Below the pieces are notes generated by a model that was not told the origin of the DNA, did not search any database, and saw only the letters and a list, made by a program, of their open reading frames with translations. A stretch of DNA of 64,000 bases from Halococcus salifodinae DSM 8989 (GTDB taxonomy: Archaea > Halobacteriota > Halobacteria > Halobacteriales > Halococcaceae), in assembly GCF_000336935.1 (NCBI RefSeq), contig NZ_AOME01000076.1, positions 103,406 to 167,405 of the forward strand, read 5' to 3'. The position numbers and the translations under genes are program-made. This document shows, one piece after another, positions 9,420 through 17,494 of this stretch; position 1 is the stretch's first letter; every line of letters begins with the position of its first letter.

Positions 9420-9428
9420 GATATACTG
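9420..9428 (-). promoter_or_regulatory. TATA-like promoter of the rhodanese-MBL gene
   Basis: On the minus strand cagtatatc is centred about 27 bases upstream of ATG 9396, as expected for a leaderless transcript. Confidence 0.5.
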
Positions 9429-9440
9429 TTGGTCGAGTGT

Positions 9441-9564
9441 CCACCGGCGCGGTGGTGGCGCTCGCGGTGCGGAGAGCGTCCGCTCGTGCGAGGGATGACT
9501 GAGTGCGGCGAGCGAAGCGAGCAAGCGAAGGAATCGGTTGGGGAGGGTGTGGCCTGCGGTTCTC
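9441..9564 (-). repeat. Dispersed intergenic repeat, family B, copy 2
   Basis: The reverse complement begins gagaaccgcaggccacaccc and shares tccccaaccgattccttc and cagtcatccctcgc with 4493-4618. It reads toward the rhodanese-MBL gene and ends about 13 bases before that gene's TATA-like box. Confidence 0.75.
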
Positions 9565-9644
9565 GTTTGCGTCGTGATTTGCCTCCGGCGAGTCGGCTGC
9601 CGTCGCCCTCCACGATGAGTCACCATCGATTCCTCGTGCCCGAC

Positions 9645-9654
9645 AGTATAAGTG
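9645..9654 (+). promoter_or_regulatory. TATA-like promoter of the ferritin-like gene
   Basis: agtataagtg is centred about 27 bases before ATG 9676 and decides that start over the in-frame codon at 9652, which lies inside the box. Confidence 0.5.
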
Positions 9655-9675
9655 TCAGCCACGATAGTGGACGTC

Positions 9676-10329
9676 ATGGACGGCGAGACCCTGATCGACG
9701 ACGTGCGGGACGCGAAGGCGACCCGGCTCGATCGGCTCGGCGGGACCAAATGGCTGCTCGCGGCGACGGGGGCCGACCTCGAAACCGAGCGCGTTCTTCG
9801 GGTAGCGACCGAAAGCGAGACGGCCGCCGCCGAGACGTTCGAGCAGTGGGCCGACGACGAGGGGAGCGATCGGGCGCGCGAGGCGTTCGCGTCGGTCGCG
9901 GCGCTCGAACGCGACCACGCGGCCCGAGTCGCGGACCACCTCGACGGCGATCCCGAATCGGAGACCGATTCCGGACCGGACGCCGCGCCTGGCGCGCTCC
10001 ACGAGCATCTTCGAGGTCTCGACGATACCGCAGAACGCGTCGGTGCGGGTCTCGTCGGACGGCCGCTCGTGAGCGACCGCACCACCGTTCAGATCGTGAG
10101 CTTCTTCGTCAACGAGGCGGACGAGCGCCGCGCCGATCTCTTTCGAGAACTTCGATCCGAAACCGGCGACCTCCTCGACGAAGGGGCGGCGGTGCTCGAT
10201 GGGGTCTGTGGCGCGGACGACGATTGGGAGCGCGCCCGCGGAGCCGCCACGGCGACGATCGACGTCGCGTACGACGAGTTCGCGGGCGATCTCGACGCGA
10301 TGGGGCTCGACCCGCGTTCGATCTGCTGA
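9676..10329 (+). CDS. Ferritin/rubrerythrin-like helical protein
   Basis: A 217-residue, very acidic, all-helical protein. The first half contains ESETAAAETFEQW and ALERDHAARVADHL, spaced like the helix carrying Glu and the ExxH of rubrerythrin-type di-iron four-helix bundles; the second half (SFFVNEADERRADLF) may supply the remaining helices. No C-terminal rubredoxin cysteines are present. A metal-binding or stress role is inferred from weak similarity only. Start at 9676 is set by the upstream TATA-like box. Confidence 0.6.
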   Translation: MDGETLIDDVRDAKATRLDRLGGTKWLLAATGADLETERVLRVATESETAAAETFEQWADDEGSDRAREAFASVAALERDHAARVADHLDGDPESETDSGPDAAPGALHEHLRGLDDTAERVGAGLVGRPLVSDRTTVQIVSFFVNEADERRADLFRELRSETGDLLDEGAAVLDGVCGADDDWERARGAATATIDVAYDEFAGDLDAMGLDPRSIC

Positions 10330-10379
10330 GTCGTGCCGTCGCTCGCAACCGAGTGCGGGTGCCGAGAGCGGTGTGCGTC

Positions 10380-10859
10380 TCAGATCGAGAACTCGTAGAG
10401 GTCGTCGCCGACGTGGTGGACCGATGCGACGACCTTCCCCGAATCCCCGGTCATCTCACTCCCGTCGACGAGCGCGCGCCCGACCGCGAGAGCCTTGCCG
10501 TGGGCTTCCTCGACGATCACGACGTGCTGGTCCGCTTCGATTCCGGGGTCGGCCTCGGTGATACCTGGCCGCATCACGTCCGCGCCGTCCGAGACAAAGG
10601 AGATCGCGCCGGTGTCGACGGTGACGACACCCGTCTCGGGCGGATGGGCGTTCGCGCCGCGCACGGTGAGGAAGGGTGCGTCGTCGAGGTAGATCACGAG
10701 CGGCTCGCCATCGACGAGGACGAGGTCACGATCACTTTCGGCGAACTCGACGCGCTCGTAGGTGTCACCGGCGAGGTCGACGCCGAGCCGATCGGCGAGC
10801 GTCCGCTCGATCTCGTCGACTGCGTCGCTTCTGAGGTGGTGGCGGGATCTGACCTGCAT
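10380..10859 (-). CDS. PUA-domain RNA-binding protein (MCT-1/Tma20-like)
   Basis: A 159-residue protein. The N-terminal half (MQVRSRHHLRSDAVDEIERTL) matches the pre-PUA domain of archaeal MCT-1-like proteins. The C-terminal half (FLTVRGANAHPPETGVVTVDTGA, DVMRPGI, and VVIVEEAHGKALAVGRAL) is a PUA fold that binds structured RNA. Eukaryotic relatives act in ribosome recycling and reinitiation; the archaeal role is not established. It is convergent with the ferritin-like gene. The same frame stays open far upstream, antisense to the RNase gene, but that part is not protein-like. Confidence 0.8.
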   Translation of the reverse strand: MQVRSRHHLRSDAVDEIERTLADRLGVDLAGDTYERVEFAESDRDLVLVDGEPLVIYLDDAPFLTVRGANAHPPETGVVTVDTGAISFVSDGADVMRPGITEADPGIEADQHVVIVEEAHGKALAVGRALVDGSEMTGDSGKVVASVHHVGDDLYEFSI

Positions 10860-10973
10860 ACCCTCTCGTACCCATCGGCGGTGATAAATCGTGCGCCAGC
10901 GACGCGGACACAACCCGGATACGACAGGTGGCCGACGCGAAGAGGTAAGTGCGCGGCTACCGAAGGAGATCGT

Positions 10974-11282
10974 ATGTGGGGGTCCCGGCGCACCCGGGAG
11001 AGCAAGACGATCACCTGTATTGCGTGCGGCGGCTCGGTCCGGCGCTCGGAGGCGCGCGAGTACGACAAGCACGGCGATCGATGGAAACGCACTGGAAAAG
11101 AGTTCGAACACCTCTGTAAGGACTGTTATCGCGACCTCTGCCACCAGCCGCGCGACGATCTCGAAGCCCTGCTCGTCGAGATCCACGCCATCGAGGGCAC
11201 TGAGTCGCGGACCGCGTTCCTCCGACGGTACGACGAGATCGTCGAGGAACGCTACGGTCCGCTCGAAGAGCGCGAGCGCTGA
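10974..11282 (+). CDS. Small zinc-finger protein, haloarchaeal
   Basis: A 102-residue protein with two cysteine pairs, TCIACGG and LCKDCYRDLC, separated by about 35 basic residues that include EYDKHGDRWKR; this suggests one treble-clef or ribbon zinc site. A Shine-Dalgarno-like aaggag lies six bases before ATG 10974, unlike the leaderless genes nearby. It begins about 115 bases after the start of the divergent PUA gene. Nucleic-acid binding is plausible, but no function is assigned. Confidence 0.75.
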   Translation: MWGSRRTRESKTITCIACGGSVRRSEAREYDKHGDRWKRTGKEFEHLCKDCYRDLCHQPRDDLEALLVEIHAIEGTESRTAFLRRYDEIVEERYGPLEERER

Positions 11283-11372
11283 CTCGCGGCTCGCCGTTCT
11301 TTCTTCGTCACCGTCCCACCGCACCCGTCGTCGTGCCAGAACGACTAATTGTCGGCTGCCCGTAGCCCGGTC

Positions 11373-12653
11373 ATGAGCGATCAAGCAGCCGCTGGCACCA
11401 CCGAAGGACAGGGGCCGGTCGAGATCGACGAGGAACTCGCCCGCCACCTCGAGAACAAGCGCGAGGAGCTGTTCGAGAAGTTCGGCATCCACGAGGAGTT
11501 CCCCGACGAAGTGCTCGAAGAGGCCGAAACCCGCACCGAGGACGTCGCAAGCGAGATCGACGACGAACTCGACGATCGTCAGGATCTCCGCGACCTGACG
11601 ACGTGGACTACCGACCCGGTCGACGCGCGGGACTTCGACGACGCACTCAGCATCGAGAAGGGTGAGCAAGAGTTCGTGCTCCACGTCCATATCGCGGACG
11701 TGACCCACTACGTCCACCCCGACAGTGAGATGTGGACCGAGGCGGTCGAGCGGGCGAACACCGTCTACCTCCCGGATCACACCGTCCACATGCTGCCCGC
11801 GACGCTCGCCGAGACGGTGTGTTCGCTCGTGCCCGACGAGGATCGCCTCGCCCACACCGTCGAGATGCATCTCGACCGCGAGACCCTCTCCTTCGAGTCG
11901 ATCGACATCTACAAATCGGTGATCCGGAGCGACGAGCGGCTGACCTACACCCAGGCCGAACGCCGGCTCGACGATCCCGAGAGCGCACTCCACGAGGAGA
12001 GTTCCTTAGTGTTCGAACTCGCCGACCGGCTCCACGAGCAGCGCAAGGAGGACGGTTCCTTAGTATTGAACCCGCGCCGCGATCGCGCCCACACCATCAT
12101 TGAGGAGTGCATGCTGAAAGCGAACAAGGCCGTGACCCACGAGCTGATGTGGAATCAAGGGGTCGAGGCGATGTACCGCGTCCACCCCCAGCCATCGCCC
12201 GACCAGTGGGACGACGCGCTGCAGGAGATCCAAGAACTCGACGGCGTGTCGATCCCCGGTGACGCATGGGGCGACGACCCCCGGATCGCGGTGAACGCCA
12301 CCCTGGAGGAGGCCCCTGAGCGCCAGCTCGGCAAGATCCAGTACGCCGTGATGAAGGTGATGCCGCGCGCCCGCTACATGAACGACCCCTTCGGCGGGCA
12401 CCACGCGCTCAACTTCGACATCTATGGGCATTTCACCAGCCCGATCCGCCGGCTCTCCGATCTGGTGAACCACTGGATCGTCCACGCGAACGACGTGCCC
12501 GAGAACCTGCTGCAACTGTGTGATCACGCCTCCGATCAACAACAGGCCGGCGAGAAGTGCGAACGCGAGTACAAGCAGTTCCTAGAGGAGGTCGGGCTGG
12601 ATGCGGATGCGGTGAACAACCGTGGGATCGAGATCGTGGAAAAGGACCAATGA
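11373..12653 (+). CDS. rnr: RNase R-like exoribonuclease (RNB domain only)
   Basis: A 426-residue hydrolytic 3'-5' exoribonuclease. The RNB signature DPVDARDFDDAL (residues 81-92) supplies the metal-binding aspartates, and GHFTSPIRRLSDLVNHW is the conserved C-terminal RNB motif. Bacterial RNase R adds cold-shock and S1 domains; here they are absent, as in known haloarchaeal RNase R, which consists of the catalytic core alone. An ATG 24 bases upstream is also in frame; MSDQAAAG at 11373 is preferred. It follows the zinc-finger gene by 90 bases and is convergent with the AT-rich zinc-ribbon genes. Confidence 0.9.
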   Translation: MSDQAAAGTTEGQGPVEIDEELARHLENKREELFEKFGIHEEFPDEVLEEAETRTEDVASEIDDELDDRQDLRDLTTWTTDPVDARDFDDALSIEKGEQEFVLHVHIADVTHYVHPDSEMWTEAVERANTVYLPDHTVHMLPATLAETVCSLVPDEDRLAHTVEMHLDRETLSFESIDIYKSVIRSDERLTYTQAERRLDDPESALHEESSLVFELADRLHEQRKEDGSLVLNPRRDRAHTIIEECMLKANKAVTHELMWNQGVEAMYRVHPQPSPDQWDDALQEIQELDGVSIPGDAWGDDPRIAVNATLEEAPERQLGKIQYAVMKVMPRARYMNDPFGGHHALNFDIYGHFTSPIRRLSDLVNHWIVHANDVPENLLQLCDHASDQQQAGEKCEREYKQFLEEVGLDADAVNNRGIEIVEKDQ

Positions 12654-12687
12654 ATTAGATAGTCTAAACTCGTTGAATCTTGTTTTG

Positions 12688-13317
12688 TTAAGCCTGACTG
12701 AGTTCTTGCTCGGTCATATCCACCGAAGGCTCACCACCAGCACAATTTTGACAATAATTATTGCTACCTTCATCCCTCGTGGCTATCGGCACTCCAAAAA
12801 GGACAAATTGTTCCCGATAGGTTCGAGCGATGCCCTTGTCGATACTATCATAGCACACGTTGCAGGGTTCTTCGACATTTCGAATGATTGCCTCTCCGGT
12901 CGAACGATTCCATCCTACCGTGGTAACTGGGTGTTTTATGCTGATTCGTTCTCGAACAGGTGGAAGAAGAATTGCACCAATAGCGATGAAGATCACGCCT
13001 TGTATGAACGATATGACCAATCCTACGATTCCAGCTCCGCTGAAAAGCGTGCCTAGTCCTCCCAAAACAAATAATACACCGAATATCCACGCGAGAGATT
13101 TTAACCCATACCGGAACAGTTTTTCTATATCGACCTCTGTCGATTGATCAATATCTCCAAGTCCAGAAGACAAACTGCTTTCACTATCTTCGATAGATGA
13201 CGTTTGACTCACCTCCTGATTTCTCACTCCGCAGTGAGGACACAGTTCCGCTTGTTCCTTAATTGCCTCTCCGCACGACGCACAGAAGACTTCGTCATAG
13301 CCTTTTTCTCTCGACAT
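12688..13317 (-). CDS. Zinc-ribbon membrane protein with two cysteine-pair domains
   Basis: A 209-residue protein. The N-terminus has a zinc ribbon (CASCGEAI...CPHCGVRN, residues about 12-32), then a Ser/Asp-rich spacer, two adjacent membrane segments (about residues 70-120), and a C-terminal second cysteine-pair domain (CNVCYDSID...YCQNC). Base composition is AT-richer and codon use less biased than in flanking genes, which points to acquired DNA. Its ATG overlaps the stop of the upstream gene by one base (TGATG), so the two are an operon. Function unknown. Confidence 0.75.
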   Translation of the reverse strand: MSREKGYDEVFCASCGEAIKEQAELCPHCGVRNQEVSQTSSIEDSESSLSSGLGDIDQSTEVDIEKLFRYGLKSLAWIFGVLFVLGGLGTLFSGAGIVGLVISFIQGVIFIAIGAILLPPVRERISIKHPVTTVGWNRSTGEAIIRNVEEPCNVCYDSIDKGIARTYREQFVLFGVPIATRDEGSNNYCQNCAGGEPSVDMTEQELSQA

Positions 13318-13808
13318 CAGTAACCTGCTACCCCAGCCCTTCTGAGTTCTTCTCTAGCATCTTTAATCATTTTTCTCGTATGAAGGGGGACGATAACGAA
13401 CCCGAGAAGAATATAATTAAAGGTGAGAAAATTCAGGACGGCCAACCCAGTCTTACCGACCTTGAGGTATCCAATCGGCGTGAGAAACAACCCCCACAGC
13501 ATAGTGGTTGTTATATCTTTGCTTGCCATCTTTTCCAACTCATATTGACGTCTATCTGATATTTCGATGCTACTGCCTTGTTTTTGCTTTCCTGTCTGTC
13601 TTTCGTCCGTGGTTTGTCGAACGCCGCATTCTGGACAGACTTCAGCCTGATTCTTGATAGCTGCTCCACAACTTGTACAATAGACTTCGTCAGGACCCAG
13701 TTTTGGCTTGCTGTTAGAAGTTGAAGTGGTTTCTTGAATCGATTCCTCGGGGTCTGATTCTAATTCAGTAGTTTCCTCCTGATCTGAGTCTGGTTGTTCT
13801 GATGCCAT
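13317..13808 (-). CDS. Zinc-ribbon membrane protein
   Basis: A 163-residue protein: an acidic Glu/Thr/Ser N-terminal tail, a zinc ribbon (CTSCGAAI...CPECGVRQ, about residues 44-65), a polar spacer, and two membrane segments (GLFLTPIGYLKVGKTGLAV and LTFNYILLGFVIVPL) followed by a basic-acidic amphipathic C-terminus (REELRRAGVAGY). It is the first gene of a two-gene AT-rich operon with the related protein downstream. Related zinc-ribbon membrane proteins are common in haloarchaea, but no role is known. Confidence 0.75.
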   Translation of the reverse strand: MASEQPDSDQEETTELESDPEESIQETTSTSNSKPKLGPDEVYCTSCGAAIKNQAEVCPECGVRQTTDERQTGKQKQGSSIEISDRRQYELEKMASKDITTTMLWGLFLTPIGYLKVGKTGLAVLNFLTFNYILLGFVIVPLHTRKMIKDAREELRRAGVAGY

Positions 13809-13917
13809 TGAATCGGTTGCTATTCGCTACCCATATTAATCATTTGTTAATAGATGTGGTAGTTGACAGGCGCTCTATCCTCAAAATTTAAACCATCGCG
13901 TGAACGTGCGGCGACGA

Positions 13918-14082
13918 TTACTCGGCGATCGCTTGGACGAGCAGCGCGATGATGACCGGGATGTCGATGCCCGATGCGATCAATACCACGAGAATCGGTA
14001 TCTTCCCGACGGTGCTCGCGTCGCCCCGGATCGATCGCCGTGCGTCGTTGATGCTTTCGGCGAGGTCGGTGATAGCGCCCAT
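13918..14082 (-). CDS. Small single-span membrane protein, likely partner of the OFA transporter
   Basis: A 54-residue protein: a polar N-terminus (MGAITDLAESINDARRSIRG) and one long hydrophobic segment (KIPILVVLIASGIDIPVIIALLVQAIAE). It lies 126 bases downstream of the OFA-family MFS gene on the same strand. Very short single-span subunits encoded next to OFA-type MFS transporters are known in other prokaryotes; equivalence here is inferred from position and size. A frame extension 54 bases upstream exists but is less likely. Confidence 0.55.
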   Translation of the reverse strand: MGAITDLAESINDARRSIRGDASTVGKIPILVVLIASGIDIPVIIALLVQAIAE

Positions 14083-14208
14083 GCGGCGAAAACCGGGACG
14101 AAGCGTGTTCACCGCTGGGCCGGCCAGCGCAAGCAACGGGGCCGTGCAGTCACCGTTCTATCGGCCGACGAAGCCAAAGTCGATCGGTGGTTCGTCGATC
14201 TCGGTCGT

Positions 14209-15495
14209 TCAGTCGGTCGCCGTCTCCGTGGCGCTCGGAGCACGACTCGCGTTCTGGAGCTTGCCGATCCGCCAGCGGAGGACGACCACCGTCACGAGAC
14301 CCACGACGAGCGCACCGTTCATGACGTACAGCGCGCTCGTGTAGTTCCCCGTCGATTCGAGAATTATCGAGGCGAGCTGCGGGCCGGCCACGCCGGCGAC
14401 ACCCCACGCCGTGAGCGCGTAGCCGTGGATCGCGCTGACCTCCTCGGTGCCGAAGAGGTCGCTGAGGTACGCCGGCAGGCAGGCGAACCCGCCGCCGTAG
14501 CACGTGATGACGAGGAAGATGATTCCCGCGAGGAGCCAGACGCCCGTGACCTGTGGCATCACGAAGAAGGCGACGATCTGGATGGCGAAAAACGCCGCAT
14601 ACGTCGTCGTCCGGCCGATGTAATCCGACAGGGAGGCCCACGCGATGCGGCCGCCGCCGTTGAAGATCCCGATGTAGCCGGTGATGAACGCGGCGGTCGT
14701 TGCGCTCGCGCCGGCGATCTGCTGGAGCATCGGCGAGGCGAACGCGAGCAGCATGATCCCCGCCGAGACGTTGATGAAGACGATGAGCCACACCATCCAG
14801 AAGCGTGGCGACGTGCGTGCTTCCTTCGCGGTGAGGTTACTGATTCCCGACAGCGCGCTCCTCGCTTCCTCCTGGTTTTCCGGTGTGTCTTCCATCCCCT
14901 CAGGCAGCCACCCGTCCGGCGGCTTGGCGAGATAGCTCGATCCCGCCGCCATCAGGACGAAGTACAACGCGCCGAGGGCGAAAAAGGCCGTCGCGACGCC
15001 GTAGCCCTGGATCAGGAAGTTTCCGAGCGGACCGGTCAGCAGCGCGCCGGCCCCGAACCCCATCACTGCGAGGCCGGTAGCCATTCCGCGGCGGTCGGGG
15101 AACCACTCGACGAGCGTCCCGATCGGTGTGATGTATCCGACTCCGATTCCCATCCCGCCGACGACCCCGAACGTAGCGAGAAAGAGCGGGAGGCTTCCGA
15201 GGAGGACACTCACGCCGGAGCCGACCATCCCGAGGCCGTACAGGACGGCCGCAGCCAGCCCGGATCGCCGTGGGCCGTACTTCTCGACGTAACTCCCCAG
15301 GAAGGCGGCCGTGATGCCGAGCACGAAGATAGCGATCGAAAAGGCGGTCGTCACGCTCCCCGTGCTCCAGCCCAGCGTCTCGTTTAACGGTATCTGGTAG
15401 ATACTGTACGCGTAAATGCTACCGATCGACAGGTGGATCGCGACGGCCGACGCCGCGATCACCCATCGGTTCTTGTCCGTGCCCGTGGCTGACAT
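14209..15495 (-). CDS. OFA-family (oxalate/formate antiporter type) MFS transporter
   Basis: A 428-residue, 12-span major facilitator. The N-terminus NRWVIAASAVAIHLSIGSIY is the hallmark first helix of the oxalate/formate antiporter family, and GYITPIGTLVEWFPDRRGMATG is the family signature between helices 4 and 6. A hydrophilic central loop covers about residues 205-230. Substrates of haloarchaeal members are unknown; small carboxylates are plausible. A TATA-like gttattaac lies 26 bases upstream, implying a leaderless mRNA. A small membrane protein gene follows. Confidence 0.88.
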   Translation of the reverse strand: MSATGTDKNRWVIAASAVAIHLSIGSIYAYSIYQIPLNETLGWSTGSVTTAFSIAIFVLGITAAFLGSYVEKYGPRRSGLAAAVLYGLGMVGSGVSVLLGSLPLFLATFGVVGGMGIGVGYITPIGTLVEWFPDRRGMATGLAVMGFGAGALLTGPLGNFLIQGYGVATAFFALGALYFVLMAAGSSYLAKPPDGWLPEGMEDTPENQEEARSALSGISNLTAKEARTSPRFWMVWLIVFINVSAGIMLLAFASPMLQQIAGASATTAAFITGYIGIFNGGGRIAWASLSDYIGRTTTYAAFFAIQIVAFFVMPQVTGVWLLAGIIFLVITCYGGGFACLPAYLSDLFGTEEVSAIHGYALTAWGVAGVAGPQLASIILESTGNYTSALYVMNGALVVGLVTVVVLRWRIGKLQNASRAPSATETATD

Positions 15496-15515
15496 CCTCT
15501 AACAGCACGTTCTAT

Positions 15516-15525
15516 CGTTAATAAC
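15516..15525 (-). promoter_or_regulatory. TATA-like promoter of the OFA transporter
   Basis: Minus-strand gttattaacg is centred about 26 bases upstream of ATG 15495. Confidence 0.45.
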
Positions 15526-15675
15526 AAGTTTTGGTTGCTGAAACGGTTGCCGATTCTCGGGCACAGAGAGACAAATTTCCCTTGACACGAACTGTTCCCA
15601 GTTCTGTGGCCAAAACGAGTGTCGCATCGAATCAGTTTCGAAGTGCAGCTCCGCGGTCCGAACGCGCCACGCCGA

Positions 15676-16425
15676 TCACTCGCTCATCGAGGCGGGGACG
15701 GTCGGGACGACCGGCATTCGCGACGTGGCGAGATAGGCTCCCTTCCGGAACGCACCTTTCGTGTACTGACGTGCGCTGCGGTGGATCGGCGTTCGCTTGC
15801 CCTTGATCTCGGTCGCGCCCGCACGCATCGCCTCGACGACCGCCTCGCCGTCGATGGCCTCGGAGCGAAGCGACGCGGCGTCGAGATCGATCCGGATCTC
15901 GGTGTAGGCCCGGCCGACGTTCGGGAGGGTGTGAGCGTCGCTCGCGCCGACTTTCGGGTACTCGTGCGCCGTCGCGAACGCCCGTGCCCGACGGTTCCGG
16001 TAGCCCGTGAACACCATCGAGTTGTAGGCTTCGATCGCATCACAGTCGGTGAGATAGCGTTTCCTGACGCCGTGACGGCTCCGCTGGAAGGGGTGGGGAA
16101 CGACCGCGACGCCGCCGAGGTCGCGCACCCGCTCGACCGTTTCAGTGAGCGATCGCCCCCGTTCCGGGCGGGTTTCGACCCCGATGGCGAGCAGGTGGCC
16201 GTGGCTGGTCGAGACCTCGACGCCCGGGATCCCGAGCAGCCCGTACTCGGGCGCGAGCTCGGCCGCTCGGAGCGACTCCTCGATCGCGTCGTGGTCGGTG
16301 ACGACGATCCCGTCGAGTTCGAGATCGGCCACGTGTTCGAGGAGGAGTTCGACCGGCTCCCGGCCGTCGTACGAGCCCTCCGAATGGACGTGCGGATCGA
16401 TGGCGACCGTGGCCGTCTGACTCAT
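15676..16425 (-). CDS. PHP-domain metal-dependent phosphoesterase
   Basis: A 249-residue protein with the polymerase/histidinol phosphatase motifs in order: DPHVHSEGS, VVTDHDAI, GIPGVEVST, VVPHPFQRSRHG and GASDAHTL, together giving the trinuclear metal site. Its compact size fits stand-alone PHP phosphoesterases of the YciV/TrpH type, which hydrolyse phosphate esters or oligonucleotides. The substrate is unknown. A TATA-like ttattac sits about 29 bases before the ATG. Confidence 0.87.
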   Translation of the reverse strand: MSQTATVAIDPHVHSEGSYDGREPVELLLEHVADLELDGIVVTDHDAIEESLRAAELAPEYGLLGIPGVEVSTSHGHLLAIGVETRPERGRSLTETVERVRDLGGVAVVPHPFQRSRHGVRKRYLTDCDAIEAYNSMVFTGYRNRRARAFATAHEYPKVGASDAHTLPNVGRAYTEIRIDLDAASLRSEAIDGEAVVEAMRAGATEIKGKRTPIHRSARQYTKGAFRKGAYLATSRMPVVPTVPASMSE

Positions 16426-16449
16426 TCGTCAATCATATCTCCCGGATCG

Positions 16450-16458
16450 GTAATAAGC
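16450..16458 (-). promoter_or_regulatory. TATA-like promoter of the PHP gene
   Basis: Minus-strand gcttattac is centred about 29 bases upstream of ATG 16425. Confidence 0.4.
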
Positions 16459-16607
16459 GCTCCCTCCGAGTGAGTGTGAGCGGCGGCTGTGCGGTGGCGA
16501 GTGGTCGTATCGTAATTCGACTTCGATGATCGTGGCTGTGAGCCGCCAGAGCCGTCTGCTGTTGAGGGAGTACATCGGAATCGCTCGAACGATACCGAGC
16601 CCACGAC

Positions 16608-16659
16608 GGACTCGCCGGGACCGAGCAAACGCGAAGCGTTTGCGAGGGTCGGCGAGTCC
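16608..16659. repeat. Long hairpin containing a copy of the tRNA-Ala 3' end
   Basis: ggactcgcc (16608) pairs with ggcgagtcc (ends 16659), and the apex is caaacgc-gaa-gcgtttg, a perfect stem with a GAA loop. The first 13 bases, ggactcgccggga, repeat the adjacent tRNA-Ala 3' end at 16691-16703. It starts about 30 bases beyond the 3' end of the tRNA on the minus strand, so it could act as a processing or termination structure. Confidence 0.6.
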
Positions 16660-16689
16660 ACGACTGAACGAGCGAAGCGAGTGAAGGAG

Positions 16690-16761
16690 TGGACTCGCCG
16701 GGATTCGAACCCGGGGCCTCTTCCTTGCGAAGGAAGCGATCTACCACTGATCTACGAGCCC
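16690..16761 (-). tRNA. tRNA-Ala (anticodon CGC)
   Basis: The minus strand folds as a cloverleaf. Acceptor gggctcg pairs with cgagtcc, with discriminator a. The D arm is in tagatcagtggtagatc. The anticodon arm is cttcc-ttcgcaa-ggaag with anticodon CGC, reading GCG alanine codons. The T arm is ccggg-ttcgaat-cccgg. CCA is not encoded. No intron is seen. Confidence 0.93.
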
Positions 16762-16771
16762 GCATCCGCTT

Positions 16772-17389
16772 CTATCCGGGCGGTCCGCTTGTAACTTGCG
16801 TTCTGTCGCGAGGTTTGCCAACCGCCAACAGCCCCATGCGTCCAGCGAGCAGTCCGAGCAGGAAGCCGGTGAAGTGCGCGACCAGCGCGACGCCGGGCGC
16901 GCCGGTCATCACCGTCACGACGATCGCGAGCACCGCGAACAGCGCGATCTGGGCCCATCGGTTCAATCGGAGCACGTCGAGCACCGAGCCCGACACCGGA
17001 TTGCCGGCGACGACGTACCCCAGCAGGGCGAAGATCGCGCCGCTCGCGCCGAGAACCCGACTCCCCGGCAGGAGCATCACCTGGGCGAGGCCCGCGAGCA
17101 CGCCCGTGGTGATGAAGAAAACGTGATACCGGAACCACGTGGTCGAGCGCTCGACGATCAGTCCGATCAGCACGAGCATGATCGCGTTGCTCACGAGATG
17201 TGCGGGGCCGGCGTGAGCATAGACACTCGTCACCAGCGACCACGGTCGAAGCGGGAAGGTCGGACCGAGAACGAACAGGAACTGCGACAGGCCGAGCAAA
17301 CCGAGCAGCTTGGTGGCCTCGTTGACGACGAACACGACGGCCATGATCGCGAGCGTCTGAACCGTCGGACTTCCCGCGAGGCGACCCAT
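16772..17389 (-). CDS. Rhomboid family intramembrane serine protease
   Basis: A 205-residue membrane protein with about six spans. The catalytic serine is in GASGAIF (Ser116) and the catalytic histidine in VAHFTGFLLG (His172); HAGPAHLVSNA supplies the conserved His/Asn of span 2, which stabilise the oxyanion. This is the minimal six-helix rhomboid core without an added cytoplasmic domain. The substrate is unknown. It begins just downstream of rpsJ, with tRNA-Ala following on the same strand. Confidence 0.9.
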   Translation of the reverse strand: MGRLAGSPTVQTLAIMAVVFVVNEATKLLGLLGLSQFLFVLGPTFPLRPWSLVTSVYAHAGPAHLVSNAIMLVLIGLIVERSTTWFRYHVFFITTGVLAGLAQVMLLPGSRVLGASGAIFALLGYVVAGNPVSGSVLDVLRLNRWAQIALFAVLAIVVTVMTGAPGVALVAHFTGFLLGLLAGRMGLLAVGKPRDRTQVTSGPPG

Positions 17390-17494
17390 ACCTGTGGTTG
17401 TGTCTCGTGATAGAAAACTGCACGGGTGGTGTGGGCCGAGCGCGTGAGCGAGCTCAGTGCCGCGGCCGACAGCTGTCGAGTCGAACCGTCGCGT

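Noticed and set aside
10860..11993. Long minus-strand frame continuing from the PUA gene across the RNase R gene
   Set aside because: Protein-like sequence exists only in the last 159 codons; the rest is antisense to an obviously real RNase gene and reflects high-GC frame openness.
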